Assembly: GCA_964530325.1 (NCBI GenBank)
Contig: CAZHAX010000006.1
Span: 1 to 64,000, forward strand
Reading direction: 5' to 3'
Source of the DNA: CAZHAX01 sp964530325
GTDB lineage: Bacteria; Chloroflexota; Anaerolineae; B4-G1
Length of the DNA: 64,000 nucleotides
In this document: positions 43,563 to 52,393 of the stretch, in pieces
Position numbering within the stretch: the stretch's first letter is position 1
Layout: each line of letters starts with the position of its first letter
Translations under genes and position numbers: made by a program
The notes under the pieces: model-generated
What the model saw: only the letters and a program-made list of their open reading frames with translations
Told to the model about the DNA's origin: nothing
Databases searched by the model: none

Positions 43563-44666
43563 TCATGGGGAGCTGCACCAGGGCTCGCATGGATTCTCTG
43601 GCTGAGTACCGTCGGAGACGTAGTAGCGCTCCGGGCGCTGTTCGTAGTAGGAGAACCAGGCATCGAGCTGGGACTGTACAGCCTGCACCCGCGGGATGGC
43701 GTAGGGGTCGAATGCCGGGGAGAAGGGGGAGGGAGCGGCGCTGGCTCGCAGCAGGACAACCGCCTCGTAGTTATAATACAGGCCTGATTCTGAACGGCCC
43801 AGCCTGAGAAGAGAGGGGTCTCTGGCGGTCGACCCTTCCGGTGTGGCCAGGGAGCGGACGTGATAGCCTGGGATCAAGGCCTCGATGCGGTACTGAGAGG
43901 CTGCCAGTTCGTACCTGACCTGCTCGGGGCTAAGCAGGCCCAGATCGGGGTGGGTGATGGTATGGCTGCCGACCTCCATACCCCAGTCGACCAGAGCGCG
44001 GACTTTCTGGGCGGCATATTCAGGCTGTCGGAAGAGCGGCGTGCCAGGCTCATCGGCGTCCCATAGGAGCACGAAGAACGTTGCGCGCAGCGGCCAGTCG
44101 TCGCCGTATTTCTCGTGCATTGATAGGAGGACGCCGACCGCGCAGTCGGGGTCGACGCTGCCATCCGCCAGGTAGCGGAACTGGCCGGAGGAGGAATCGT
44201 CGAACGTGAGCGCGATGGGGCGGCGGCCCCGGGGCACGTAGCCCAGGGTCCCGGTAGCCACGTCGATTAGATTGACCGGGTAGTAGCCGGCGGCCAGCAT
44301 GGTCTCCAGGTCGCGCCTGAAGCTGTCGGGAGTGCGTGCCCAGCGGCCCTCAGTCCTGTAGATACCGTGGTAAACCAGCACGAGTATGTCGCCCTGGGTG
44401 TTGGGAGTGTAGGTGGGTATGGCGGAGGACGGCGTCGGGCTCGGCGCGACAGCCCACGCGGGCATGGTCGGAATCCCGGTAGCGATTGGCCAGGGGGCGA
44501 ACGCCGGCTCCGCAGTTGGCAAGGGCGTCAGCGCAGGCGGCCCGGCGGAGGGCGTTACAGTGCTCTCGATCAGTGCGCTCTTCGCCATGGTGTTTGATTC
44601 CACGCCTATCAGAATGAGGACGAGGAGCCCGACAACGGTCAGCGATTCACCGTACACTCTCAGCAT
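43563..44666 (-). CDS. Secreted polysaccharide deacetylase (NodB-like)
   Basis: This 367-residue protein has an N-terminal membrane or signal segment (LTVVGLLVLILIGV) and a Pro/Thr-rich spacer to residue 85. The NodB domain follows: VYHGIYR, the DD pair in ALTFDDSSSG, and the zinc motif SHTITHPDL. The DSSSG part is unusual; many NodB proteins have DDGY. Family members remove acetyl groups from chitin, peptidoglycan or other glycans. Its position between purSL and purQ has no clear metabolic logic. Confidence 0.85.
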   Translation of the reverse strand: MLRVYGESLTVVGLLVLILIGVESNTMAKSALIESTVTPSAGPPALTPLPTAEPAFAPWPIATGIPTMPAWAVAPSPTPSSAIPTYTPNTQGDILVLVYHGIYRTEGRWARTPDSFRRDLETMLAAGYYPVNLIDVATGTLGYVPRGRRPIALTFDDSSSGQFRYLADGSVDPDCAVGVLLSMHEKYGDDWPLRATFFVLLWDADEPGTPLFRQPEYAAQKVRALVDWGMEVGSHTITHPDLGLLSPEQVRYELAASQYRIEALIPGYHVRSLATPEGSTARDPSLLRLGRSESGLYYNYEAVVLLRASAAPSPFSPAFDPYAIPRVQAVQSQLDAWFSYYEQRPERYYVSDGTQPENPCEPWCSSP

Positions 44667-44789
44667 GTCGCGCGGTGCCTCTCCGCGGGTCGTGTTTCAG
44701 TCCGGTGGCTAGTTCTGGCGCAGGGATCGGTCCTCTGCCGCGGTCAAGGTGGTTGCGCAGCGGCAGAGCGATCGGGCGGCTGGCGCCGG

Positions 44790-47711
44790 TCATACCACGT
44801 CCGTCCCCTGCCAGGCCGTGAGAAGCTCGTCCACTCCGGTGTCGATGACCTGGCCCCCTTCCAGCCTGGAAACGCGCAGGCGCGGGTCCTCCGTCACCTG
44901 GCCAATACGAGCTGCCGGCCGGCCCGTAAGCGCTTGTTCGAAGGCCCGCGTATCGCCTGGCGCGACCTCCACCAGAAGCCTCCCGCTGCTCTCGGCGAAG
45001 AGAGCCACGTCGTCCTTGTCCACCTCCGGAGTGCGAGGCAGCCCGGCCAGATCGACCTGAAGCCCCAGCCTTCCGGCGAAGGCCATCTCCGCCGCCGCTA
45101 CAGCCAGCCCACCCTCAGAGAGGTCGTGACAGGCCTTCACCAGACCCTGGCGCATGGCCTTGTGGAGTGCCCGCATCGTCTCCACCGCGTCCGGGACGGG
45201 AGCCGGCACGCTGCTCCCCAAGACGCCGTGCAGGCGGTGGTAGAGTGATCCGCCGAGCTCGGGCCGGGTCTCGCCCACAATGTAGAGCGCATCCCCTGGC
45301 GCTTTCAGGTCCATGGTCACGGCAGCGTCGATGTCGGGCACGATGCCCATCGAGGAGACGAGCAATGTCGGCGGGATGGCCCGCTTCTGCCCCTGCGGAT
45401 CGACGTACTCGTTGTTCAGGCTGTCCTTGCCGGAGACGAATGGCGTGCCGTAGGCCAGAGCGGCGTCGTGGCAGCCCTGGGAAGCCCGCACCAGCCCGCC
45501 GAGGCGGTCCGGGAGGGCTGGGGTGCCCCAGCAGAAGTTGTCGAGCAGGGCGATCCTGTCCGGGTCCGCCCCGACGGCGACGACGTTGCGGACGGCCTCG
45601 TCGACGACAGCCCAGGCCATGGCATAGGGGTCCACACGGCCGTAGTGGGGAGAGATGCCGCAGCCCACTGCTAGGCCGCGCGAGCCGCCCGCGGCCAGCG
45701 GGCGCAGCACGGCTGCGTCCGACGGACCGTCGTCGAACACCCCCACCAGCGGCTTGACCACCGTGGCAGCCTGAACCTCGTGGTCGTATCTTCTGATCAC
45801 AGGCTCCTTGCTCGCCACGTCCGGGTGGGCGAGCATCCGAAGCAGGACCGGTGCCAGGTCTGCCGGTGGGGTGATGGTGGGCTCGGCTAGCTCTGGCGCC
45901 AGCCACTCTGCCGTCAGGTTCGGCTCCGGCCAGCCGTTGTGCACGAAGTCCATCTCGATATCGGCGCACAGCTTGCCGTCGTACAGCACCCTCAGCCGGC
46001 CGTCTCCGGTGTAGCGCCCGATGACGGTGAGTTCCACATCCAGGCACTCGCAGATGTGCTGCAGCCGCTTCAGGTTCTGCGCCGGAACGGCGAGCACCAT
46101 GCGCTCCTGAGCTTCCGAAAGCCAGATCTCCCACGGGCGAAGGCCGGGGTACTTGAGCGGCACATCGCCGAGCTCTATCTCTACGCCGATCTCCTCCCCA
46201 ATCTCGCCTGCAGCGGAGGAGAAGCCGCCTGCTCCACAATCGTTGATCGCCGTGTACAGGCCCTCGTCACGGGCGATCATCACCGCCTCCAGCATCGCCT
46301 TTTCGGTTATGGGGTCGCCGATCTGGACGACGCTGCCCACTGTCTGCCCCGTCTCGTGGGTGAGCTCGGCGGAAGAGAACGTAGCCCCGTGCAGGCCATC
46401 TCGCCCTGTGCGCCCGCCAAGCGAGACACAGAGATCGCCCGGCTGCGGGTCCGCCTTGTGCAGCCCTTTGGGCGCCAGGCCGACGCAGCCACAGTAGACG
46501 AGCGGGTTGGCCGCATACCCTGGGTCATAGAGAATGGCGCCGGAGACCGTGGGGATACCCATCTTGTTGCCGTAGTCCTCGATCCCGGCGATGACGCCGC
46601 GGGCGATGCGGCGCGGGTGGAGGATGCCTTCCGGCAGTTCCTCAGGCGTGGCATCAAGCCGACCGAAGCAGAGGATGTCCGTATTGGCTATCGGCCGGGC
46701 GGAGACGCCGATGACATCGCGAATCACGCCCCCGACGCCCGTGTTCGCCCCACCGAAAGGCTCCAGCGCCGAGGGATGGTTGTGCGTCTCTACCTTGAAG
46801 GAGACCTCGAAGTCGTCGTCGAAGTCGATGATCCCGGCGTTGTCGACGAAGACGGAGCGCACCCAGGGGGGGCTCAACCTCTCGGTTGCCTCTCGGATGT
46901 ACGTTCTCAGAAGGCCTTCGATCTCCTCCTCGTAGGGCGGAGAGGGACCGAAGCCCTCCGGGAGTACCCTCACCGCGCCGCTGCGACAGGAGTAGTCGAT
47001 CTTGGCCTTGAACGCCTTGTGCTGGCAGTGCTCAGACCACGTCTGGGCGAGGGTCTCCAGCTCCAGGTCGGTAGGGTCGCGCTCCAGCCTGCCGAAGTAG
47101 TCGCGAACCGCCTTCATCTCCGCCAGGGAGAGGAAGAGCACACGCTCTACGCTCAGCCGGGCCAACTCGTCGTCACTTAGGCCGCGCAGGGGCACGGTCT
47201 CCACCTTGTCCGACGGCTCCGCGCGTGGAACGAACGCCGGGGCCAGCGTGCCCAGGGCGTAGGTCTGGATCACCTCATTGCAGAGCACCTGGCGGGCGAT
47301 GCGGTCGAGATCTTCACGCGAGAGATCGCCCTGGAACACGTAGCGGGAGCCGGTCGCCGTCGCGTCTACCGAGCCGACGCCAAGCAGTGCGGCACGGAGC
47401 AGAAGGTGAGCAGCAGTGGGGTCGGTGACGCCGGGGTGATAGCCAACCTCGACGGCGAGAGAGGACGGGTTGGCAGGCGCCGTCTCTTTGGCCGGCCCGT
47501 AGGTACAACCCTCGACTACCGGGTCGACCAGCAGCTCGTTGATGAGCCGTTCCAGGCCTGCCGGGGACAGCTCACCGCGCAGGAAATAGAGATCGCTCAC
47601 CTGGACTGCTCGAACTCCTTCGAGGCCCAGCTGAGCGACCTGGGTCAGCAGATCAGCCGCCCGTCCGTCTGGCAGATCGGCTCGCCAACAGACTTCGATC
47701 CGATACTCCAC
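44790..47711 (-). CDS. purL: Phosphoribosylformylglycinamidine synthase with two N-terminal PurS-like domains
   Basis: This 973-residue protein makes FGAM from FGAR, ATP and ammonia. The first ~170 residues hold two PurS-like units (EYRIEVCWRADLPDGRAADL and SLAVEVGYHPGVTDPTAAHL, each followed by VSDLYFLRGEL/SRYVFQGDL). The rest is the large PurL: SEHCQHKAF, the ATP segment VETHNHPSALEPFGGANTG, GDKAPTITL-like NDCGAGGFSSAAGE, and the second AIR-synthase half (HYGRVDPYAMAWAVVDEAV, KACHDLSEGGLAVAAAE). The fused PurS removes the need for a separate purS. A consensus promoter lies 33 bases upstream; this gene begins the operon. Confidence 0.95.
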   Translation of the reverse strand: MEYRIEVCWRADLPDGRAADLLTQVAQLGLEGVRAVQVSDLYFLRGELSPAGLERLINELLVDPVVEGCTYGPAKETAPANPSSLAVEVGYHPGVTDPTAAHLLLRAALLGVGSVDATATGSRYVFQGDLSREDLDRIARQVLCNEVIQTYALGTLAPAFVPRAEPSDKVETVPLRGLSDDELARLSVERVLFLSLAEMKAVRDYFGRLERDPTDLELETLAQTWSEHCQHKAFKAKIDYSCRSGAVRVLPEGFGPSPPYEEEIEGLLRTYIREATERLSPPWVRSVFVDNAGIIDFDDDFEVSFKVETHNHPSALEPFGGANTGVGGVIRDVIGVSARPIANTDILCFGRLDATPEELPEGILHPRRIARGVIAGIEDYGNKMGIPTVSGAILYDPGYAANPLVYCGCVGLAPKGLHKADPQPGDLCVSLGGRTGRDGLHGATFSSAELTHETGQTVGSVVQIGDPITEKAMLEAVMIARDEGLYTAINDCGAGGFSSAAGEIGEEIGVEIELGDVPLKYPGLRPWEIWLSEAQERMVLAVPAQNLKRLQHICECLDVELTVIGRYTGDGRLRVLYDGKLCADIEMDFVHNGWPEPNLTAEWLAPELAEPTITPPADLAPVLLRMLAHPDVASKEPVIRRYDHEVQAATVVKPLVGVFDDGPSDAAVLRPLAAGGSRGLAVGCGISPHYGRVDPYAMAWAVVDEAVRNVVAVGADPDRIALLDNFCWGTPALPDRLGGLVRASQGCHDAALAYGTPFVSGKDSLNNEYVDPQGQKRAIPPTLLVSSMGIVPDIDAAVTMDLKAPGDALYIVGETRPELGGSLYHRLHGVLGSSVPAPVPDAVETMRALHKAMRQGLVKACHDLSEGGLAVAAAEMAFAGRLGLQVDLAGLPRTPEVDKDDVALFAESSGRLLVEVAPGDTRAFEQALTGRPAARIGQVTEDPRLRVSRLEGGQVIDTGVDELLTAWQGTDVV

Positions 47712-47744
47712 CTCGCCCCCAACTCGTCCTACAAGAATGCGGCA

Positions 47745-47773
47745 AATCTACCATAGCCGAGACGATTTGTCAA
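47745..47773 (-). promoter_or_regulatory. Sigma-70-type promoter of the purine operon
   Basis: On the minus strand TTGACA (47773-47768) and TAGATT (47750-47745) are separated by 17 bases. The purSL start codon is 34 bases downstream. No purine riboswitch was seen in this short leader. Confidence 0.65.
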
Positions 47774-47818
47774 CCAATTCGAGCGAGATTGCCGGCGGGA
47801 AGGTAGGCGGCGACGGGC

Positions 47819-47840
47819 CAACCGCAGAGGACGCAGTATC
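47819..47840. repeat. Dispersed intergenic repeat, copy 4
   Basis: AACCGCAGAGGACGCAG in the gap between the purine operon and the GH10 gene matches the dispersed repeat words found near 5821, 15280 and 26690. Confidence 0.4.
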
Positions 47841-47868
47841 GGCTTCTATCTGCAGCCTTGTCGTTGCT

Positions 47869-49524
47869 TCACGGCAGAGCAGATTGCTGGCTGAGAGCGC
47901 TCTCGAAGTCGAGAGGCAGTTCGCTGCCTTGATTCCCTGTGTAGTGGTAGTATTCCAGAACGCCGGTTTCCTTGTCGTAGAGGAGTTCTAGTCGATAGCT
48001 CTCGTTGCTCGCCACATAGCCCCAGGACATGGCGCTGTTTGTGATCTCAAAGTCAGGGTCTTCGTACATCACGCGGCTATGAAGCTGCTGGTAGACACTC
48101 AGATCCTCCCACGACAGCCTTGATTTCTCAGGGTAGACACCCTGCGTCCAGAGTAGGCCATCAGGAGTCGGTACGCCTCGAACGATCCCTTCGTAGTCAA
48201 ACCAGGCGTAGTCTCCATTGCAGGTCCCCTCAATCCCATCTCCAGAGATCTCGATGCGACTGTAGGTGTCTGGATCCCATTGGACATCGCTTGTCGGCAG
48301 TGCTTCGACCGTAACCAAGAGAGCAGTGCCCGCCGAAAGCTCGCCAAACGCCGTGGTCCCATCACTCAGCATCCAAGATCCCGAGGAAGCATAGTCGGCC
48401 GAAATGACGTCGTAGGTGACGCCGATGGGAGTATCCACACCGTTGATCACATCTATGGGGAGCTGAGGCCCTGGATTGATCGCCGGATCTGAGAAATCGT
48501 GCTGATAGAGCTCGGTATTGCCCTGCAGGCGATGCTGCAGGGCGTAGTAGGCGGGCTTTGGTCTACATTCGTCATCGAGCAGCAGAGGAGCATCTGCTTC
48601 TATACCTTGCCAATCGCCTTCCCACCATTCCCCGTAGAAGTCGTTGATGCCCCAGACGTTGAACAGGGTGACATTCCCGTAGTCTAGTGCCAGATCCAGC
48701 GTCCTTTGATAGCGCTCGGCCTGCATCTGGAGTGCGGAGCTATCTACTTCACTCCAGATGGGAACCCCGACTTCCGAGATGTGGACCTCCAACCCCAAGT
48801 CTAGAAAGGCTTCGACTTCCCGGTGGTACCGGTCAAAATCAGGTTCATCCTGCCAGTCCGCCAGCGGGAAACCAACGTCGGTGTAGTGCATCAATCCAAC
48901 ACCATCCAGAGGAATCCCTCGATCCAGGAGATCGGTCACCAGGCCATAGAACAGAGTGAACCTCTCATCTTCGAGAGACCAGGATCTACCCCAATAGAAA
49001 CCCTCATTGAGGAGCAGCTTTGCGTTGGGGTCAGCCTCGTGGGCTCGGTTGATCGCCAGAGCGATATAGTCAGGACCGATGGCCTCGTACCACATGGATG
49101 GGCGCATTCCTGTCCAGAACCCACCCTGTTCTGTCCAAGTCGTTGTTATGGCTTCGTTCACCACGTAGTAGTCTATCCTACCCTGATACCGTCCAACAAC
49201 AGCATCGATGTACTCGTACATCACCGCCAGCATCTCCGAGCGGTTCAGAGTCGTGATCTGGTCGATTGATCCGGAAGGGTTCTCTTGCGCAATCCAACTC
49301 GGGTATCCCGTAAACCAGAGAAGCGAACCGTGCACCAATGTGATATCATTGTCCTGACACAGCTCAACGAGGGAGTCCATGTAGTCGAAGCTCCATTGAT
49401 CAGGTTCTGGATGCGTCTCGGCGAATCCGCCGGCCGAGGTCATCATGGTGTTGATCTCCGCCAGGTACGTTGTCAGTACCAGTGGATCCCACAAGTGCCA
49501 GTACTCGAGTGCGGATCCAACCAT
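47869..49524 (-). CDS. GH10 endo-1,4-beta-xylanase (N-terminus frameshifted)
   Basis: The frame encodes a GH10 glycosidase: acid/base Glu124 in YVVNEAI, LLLNEGFYWG, HYTDVG, nucleophile Glu251 in HISEVGV, and NVWGINDFYGEW. Such enzymes cut xylan. About 200 residues after the barrel form a beta-rich domain (ISADYASSGSWMLSDG onward) that I cannot name. Family members start with LKDLA, which is coded just upstream in this frame (PGLKDLAQAND) but without a start. A lipoprotein signal lies immediately before it in another frame (49551-49634). The gene is visibly less GC-rich than its neighbours, which suggests transfer. Confidence 0.88.
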   Translation of the reverse strand: MVGSALEYWHLWDPLVLTTYLAEINTMMTSAGGFAETHPEPDQWSFDYMDSLVELCQDNDITLVHGSLLWFTGYPSWIAQENPSGSIDQITTLNRSEMLAVMYEYIDAVVGRYQGRIDYYVVNEAITTTWTEQGGFWTGMRPSMWYEAIGPDYIALAINRAHEADPNAKLLLNEGFYWGRSWSLEDERFTLFYGLVTDLLDRGIPLDGVGLMHYTDVGFPLADWQDEPDFDRYHREVEAFLDLGLEVHISEVGVPIWSEVDSSALQMQAERYQRTLDLALDYGNVTLFNVWGINDFYGEWWEGDWQGIEADAPLLLDDECRPKPAYYALQHRLQGNTELYQHDFSDPAINPGPQLPIDVINGVDTPIGVTYDVISADYASSGSWMLSDGTTAFGELSAGTALLVTVEALPTSDVQWDPDTYSRIEISGDGIEGTCNGDYAWFDYEGIVRGVPTPDGLLWTQGVYPEKSRLSWEDLSVYQQLHSRVMYEDPDFEITNSAMSWGYVASNESYRLELLYDKETGVLEYYHYTGNQGSELPLDFESALSQQSALP

Positions 49525-49550
49525 GAGATCGTTTGCCTGAGCCAGATCCT

Positions 49551-49634
49551 TCAGCCCGGGGTCCCGGTTTCGGGCGTGCAGGCACTGACAGAGAGCACGG
49601 CAAGCGCAAGCAAGGCAACTGTGGGCTTCTTCAT
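49551..49634 (-). pseudogene. Detached lipoprotein signal of the GH10 gene
   Basis: AGGGAG lies 5 bases before the ATG at 49634. The frame encodes MKKPTVALLALAVLSVSAC and a few more codons before a TGA at 49553-49551. This is a good lipoprotein signal, with Cys19. The GH10 frame resumes at the same spot, one base out of register, in the run CCCGGGGTCCC on the plus strand. A one-base indel, real or an assembly error, splits the gene. Confidence 0.7.
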
Positions 49635-49806
49635 ATCCACTCCCTGCAGGATAGGGTATTCGTCCGGCGAGAGGCTGCCAGACATCACCTGCTGAATGGC
49701 CGCGATAGTAGCACAGCTAGCTCGTTTCCACCAACAGCACTGCCCTCCGGCAGATCATGCCTCGCAGCATCTGCGGCCGTTCCGGCCACCAGAGGGGGCC
49801 GGCGAT

Positions 49807-49835
49807 TTGGCAGCGGATCGGATCAGGAGTACACT
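49807..49835 (+). promoter_or_regulatory. Sigma-70-type promoter of the mevalonate kinase gene
   Basis: TTGGCA (49807-49812) and TACACT (49830-49835) are separated by 17 bases; the ATG at 49857 is about 15 bases past the predicted start of transcription. Confidence 0.55.
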
Positions 49836-49856
49836 AGCCCGCGTACGAGGTGCGGA

Positions 49857-50804
49857 ATGGCGAACGCCCCAAGTCAGGCCTCGGCGCCGGGCAAGGCGAT
49901 CCTTCTCGGCGAGCATGCAGTCGTCTATGGGCAGCCTGCCATCGCGGTGCCCGTGAGCCAGGTGCGCGCGACTGCCTCTGTGGAGCCAGCGCCGTCCGGG
50001 AGCGGGCTGACCGTCGTCGCCCTGGATACAGGCGAATCGGTGACGCTGTCGGCAGCCCCGGCGGGCAATCCCCTGGCGGCCGCCGCCAGGCTGGTGCTGA
50101 ACCACGCCGGTGCCTCCCAGCCCGATGCCATCTTGACCATCAGTTCGACGGTGCCCATTGCCGGTGGCCTGGGCAGCGGCGCGGCTGTCTCCACCGCCCT
50201 GGTGCGTGCTCTAGCTGGCTTTCTGGGAGTCCCACTTCAGCCGGACCAGGTGAGCGAGCTTGTCTTCGAGGTTGAGAAGCTGCACCACGGGACGCCGAGC
50301 GGCATAGACAACACCGTGGTGGCCCACGAGCAGCCGGTCTACTTCGTCTCCGGCCGGCCGCCTGAGCGCCTGGCCGTCGGCGCCCGGCTGAACCTCCTCA
50401 TCGCGGATACGGGGACCCCCAGCTCTACCAAGCGGGTAGTGGGAGATGTGCGGAAAGCCTGGCAGTCCGGTCCCGCCCGCCACGATGCCCTCTTCGACCA
50501 GATCGGCGAGGCCGTCAACTCTGGCCGCCGCGCCCTTGAGGCCGGTGACCTCGCGGAACTTGGCGCTCTGATGGATCTGAACCAGGGCCTTCTGGACACA
50601 CTGGGTGTGTCGTGTGACGAGTTGGATAGGCTAGTCGAGGCGGCCCGTTTCGCGGATGCTCTGGGGGCCAAGCTCTCCGGCGCCGGACGGGGCGGGAACA
50701 TGATCGCCCTGGTCGAAGAGGAGCTGGTGGAGCAGGTCGGCCAGGCGCTGAGCGAGGCCGGCGCGACGAAAGTGATCCATACCACGGTTGAGCCCGGCTG
50801 CTAG
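49857..50804 (+). CDS. Mevalonate kinase
   Basis: This 315-residue GHMP kinase phosphorylates mevalonate in the mevalonate route to isoprenoids. SAPGKAILLGEHAVVYGQPA is the family opening, PIAGGLGSGAAVSTAL is the ATP-binding loop, HGTPSGIDNTVV holds the catalytic Asp region, and KLSGAGRGGNMIAL is the C-terminal motif. I chose ATG 49857, with GAGGTG 6 bases upstream; the frame is open to 49533 but that part runs antisense to GH10. No other mevalonate-pathway gene is in the window. Confidence 0.93.
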   Translation: MANAPSQASAPGKAILLGEHAVVYGQPAIAVPVSQVRATASVEPAPSGSGLTVVALDTGESVTLSAAPAGNPLAAAARLVLNHAGASQPDAILTISSTVPIAGGLGSGAAVSTALVRALAGFLGVPLQPDQVSELVFEVEKLHHGTPSGIDNTVVAHEQPVYFVSGRPPERLAVGARLNLLIADTGTPSSTKRVVGDVRKAWQSGPARHDALFDQIGEAVNSGRRALEAGDLAELGALMDLNQGLLDTLGVSCDELDRLVEAARFADALGAKLSGAGRGGNMIALVEEELVEQVGQALSEAGATKVIHTTVEPGC

Positions 50805-50955
50805 GCGCACAGCGGAGCAGCCACGTCAGCCCTTACACAGATCTTACATCCGCCTGATCCCTTGGAAACGGCCAGCGGCCATACTGAAGTTGCCAATGGG
50901 CACCCGCCGCGCCAGGACGGGCGGGCAGGGGATCACACGTAAGGGAGGTCGCAAG

Positions 50956-52311
50956 ATGAACGCAATGCTTGGTCTGCTCGCAGCCGCAACGCTCCTTTCT
51001 TCCGGGCTCGGGCCTGGCGAACCGGCCGCGCCGGCTGATCGGCCCGCCGCCGAGGCGGCCGGAAGGAGTGCCAGGATCGGAGGAGTGATCACGAGCATGG
51101 CCGACTCCGGCTTCGCACTGGATACGCCTTCGGGTGGAGTGACCGTCGTCACCAGCGAGTCTACCCGCTTCCGGATCCCGGGCGTCGAGGATCCAGCCCT
51201 GGGCGACCTGGCGGTCGGTGACCACGTCATTGCTGCCGGGCGGAGAGACGAGGGAGGCCTGTTCCACGCCGCGGTGGTGGCGAAGGTGCGCACGAACCTG
51301 GTCGTGCCCGTAAGCGGCCTGATCACGGAGCTGGGTGGTGACAGCCTGACTATCCGGACCGAAAAGGGCTCCGTGGCCGTTTTCGTCGACGGGGGAACCA
51401 CCTACGTAGTGCGCGGGGTCGAGAACGCCACTTTCGATGATCTGGCTGTGGGTATGAGGGCCCTGGCCAGGGCGGTGCTCCAGGGTGACGGCACGCCGGT
51501 GGCGAAGACCGTTGCCGCCGCGCCGGCGCCGCCTCGCCCCGTCCAGCTGCGAGGGCAGGTGACGGCGATCTCCGGCCGCGCATTCACCCTTCGCACAGGC
51601 GAGGGCTCCGAGATCGAAGTGCTCACCGACGACGACACTGTCTTCCGCATCCTCGGGGTCGAGAACCCGACCATTGCCGATCTCGAGGTGGGCGATAGGG
51701 TCGTAGGCCGAGCCCTGGTCGATTCCGAAGGCGTGATCCGAGCCAGGTACGTCGCCGTAGTGCCGGACCAGCTAGCGCGGGTGCACGGCCGGGTTGTCGG
51801 GATCGACGGTAGGACGCTGCTCCTGGACACGGACGATGGCCGAGTCCGGGTGGTGACGGATGGCGATACGAAGTACCGCATCCCCGGCGTCGCCGACCCC
51901 TCCTTCGACGATATCGAGATGGGCAACCTTGTGCTGGCCGCCGGCTCCTGGCAGGATGAAGAGACGTTCCTGGCTGCCGGTATCGCCGTCAGGCGCCAGA
52001 TAGAACCGCCGAACACGATCCGTGGCCGGGCGCTCAACATCGGCGAGGACCACCTGACCATACAGACGGCGCGGGGGGAGGTCCGGGTGCTGGTCAACGA
52101 CGAGACCGTCTTCCGGATCAGGGGCGTGAGAGACCCGGGTCTGGAAGACATACGTCCGGGAGCGCTGGTCGTAGCCGCGGGGGAATGGACCGCAGATAGT
52201 GCCCTGTTGGCAGGGAGCGTGATCGCCGTCACCCCAGGGGTGAGCGATGCGCTTGGAGCGGAAGCTGGTGCAGATGGGCTAAGCGCAGGGAAGGAAGCGG
52301 CGGCTCGCTGA
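50956..52311 (+). CDS. Exported protein with five DUF5666 repeats
   Basis: This 451-residue protein has a signal peptide (MLGLLAAATLLSSGLGPG) and then five tandem ~80-residue units of the DUF5666 type. Each has the order GxVTxxxxxxLxxxTxxG, (T/D)xxTxFRIxGVExP, and (D/E)LxVGDxVxAxG. The fold is expected to be all-beta, of OB type. Its role is unknown. AAGGGAGG lies 7 bases before the ATG at 50956; the open frame to 50788 overlaps the kinase gene and is not used. A strong hairpin follows at 52342. Confidence 0.85.
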   Translation: MNAMLGLLAAATLLSSGLGPGEPAAPADRPAAEAAGRSARIGGVITSMADSGFALDTPSGGVTVVTSESTRFRIPGVEDPALGDLAVGDHVIAAGRRDEGGLFHAAVVAKVRTNLVVPVSGLITELGGDSLTIRTEKGSVAVFVDGGTTYVVRGVENATFDDLAVGMRALARAVLQGDGTPVAKTVAAAPAPPRPVQLRGQVTAISGRAFTLRTGEGSEIEVLTDDDTVFRILGVENPTIADLEVGDRVVGRALVDSEGVIRARYVAVVPDQLARVHGRVVGIDGRTLLLDTDDGRVRVVTDGDTKYRIPGVADPSFDDIEMGNLVLAAGSWQDEETFLAAGIAVRRQIEPPNTIRGRALNIGEDHLTIQTARGEVRVLVNDETVFRIRGVRDPGLEDIRPGALVVAAGEWTADSALLAGSVIAVTPGVSDALGAEAGADGLSAGKEAAAR

Positions 52312-52341
52312 GGGCTGGATAAGAAGTGAGCCTGGTATGAA

Positions 52342-52369
52342 GAGAGGCCGGCTGTCTAGCCGGCCTCTC
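52342..52369. terminator. Perfect 12-bp hairpin between convergent genes
   Basis: GAGAGGCCGGCT, loop GTCT, and the exact complement lie between the DUF5666 gene and lepB. GCTTTCCTGTT follows on the plus strand. It probably acts as a terminator for the plus-strand gene, perhaps in both directions. Confidence 0.75.
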
Positions 52370-52393
52370 GCTTTCCTGTTCAACCTGAAGCGT

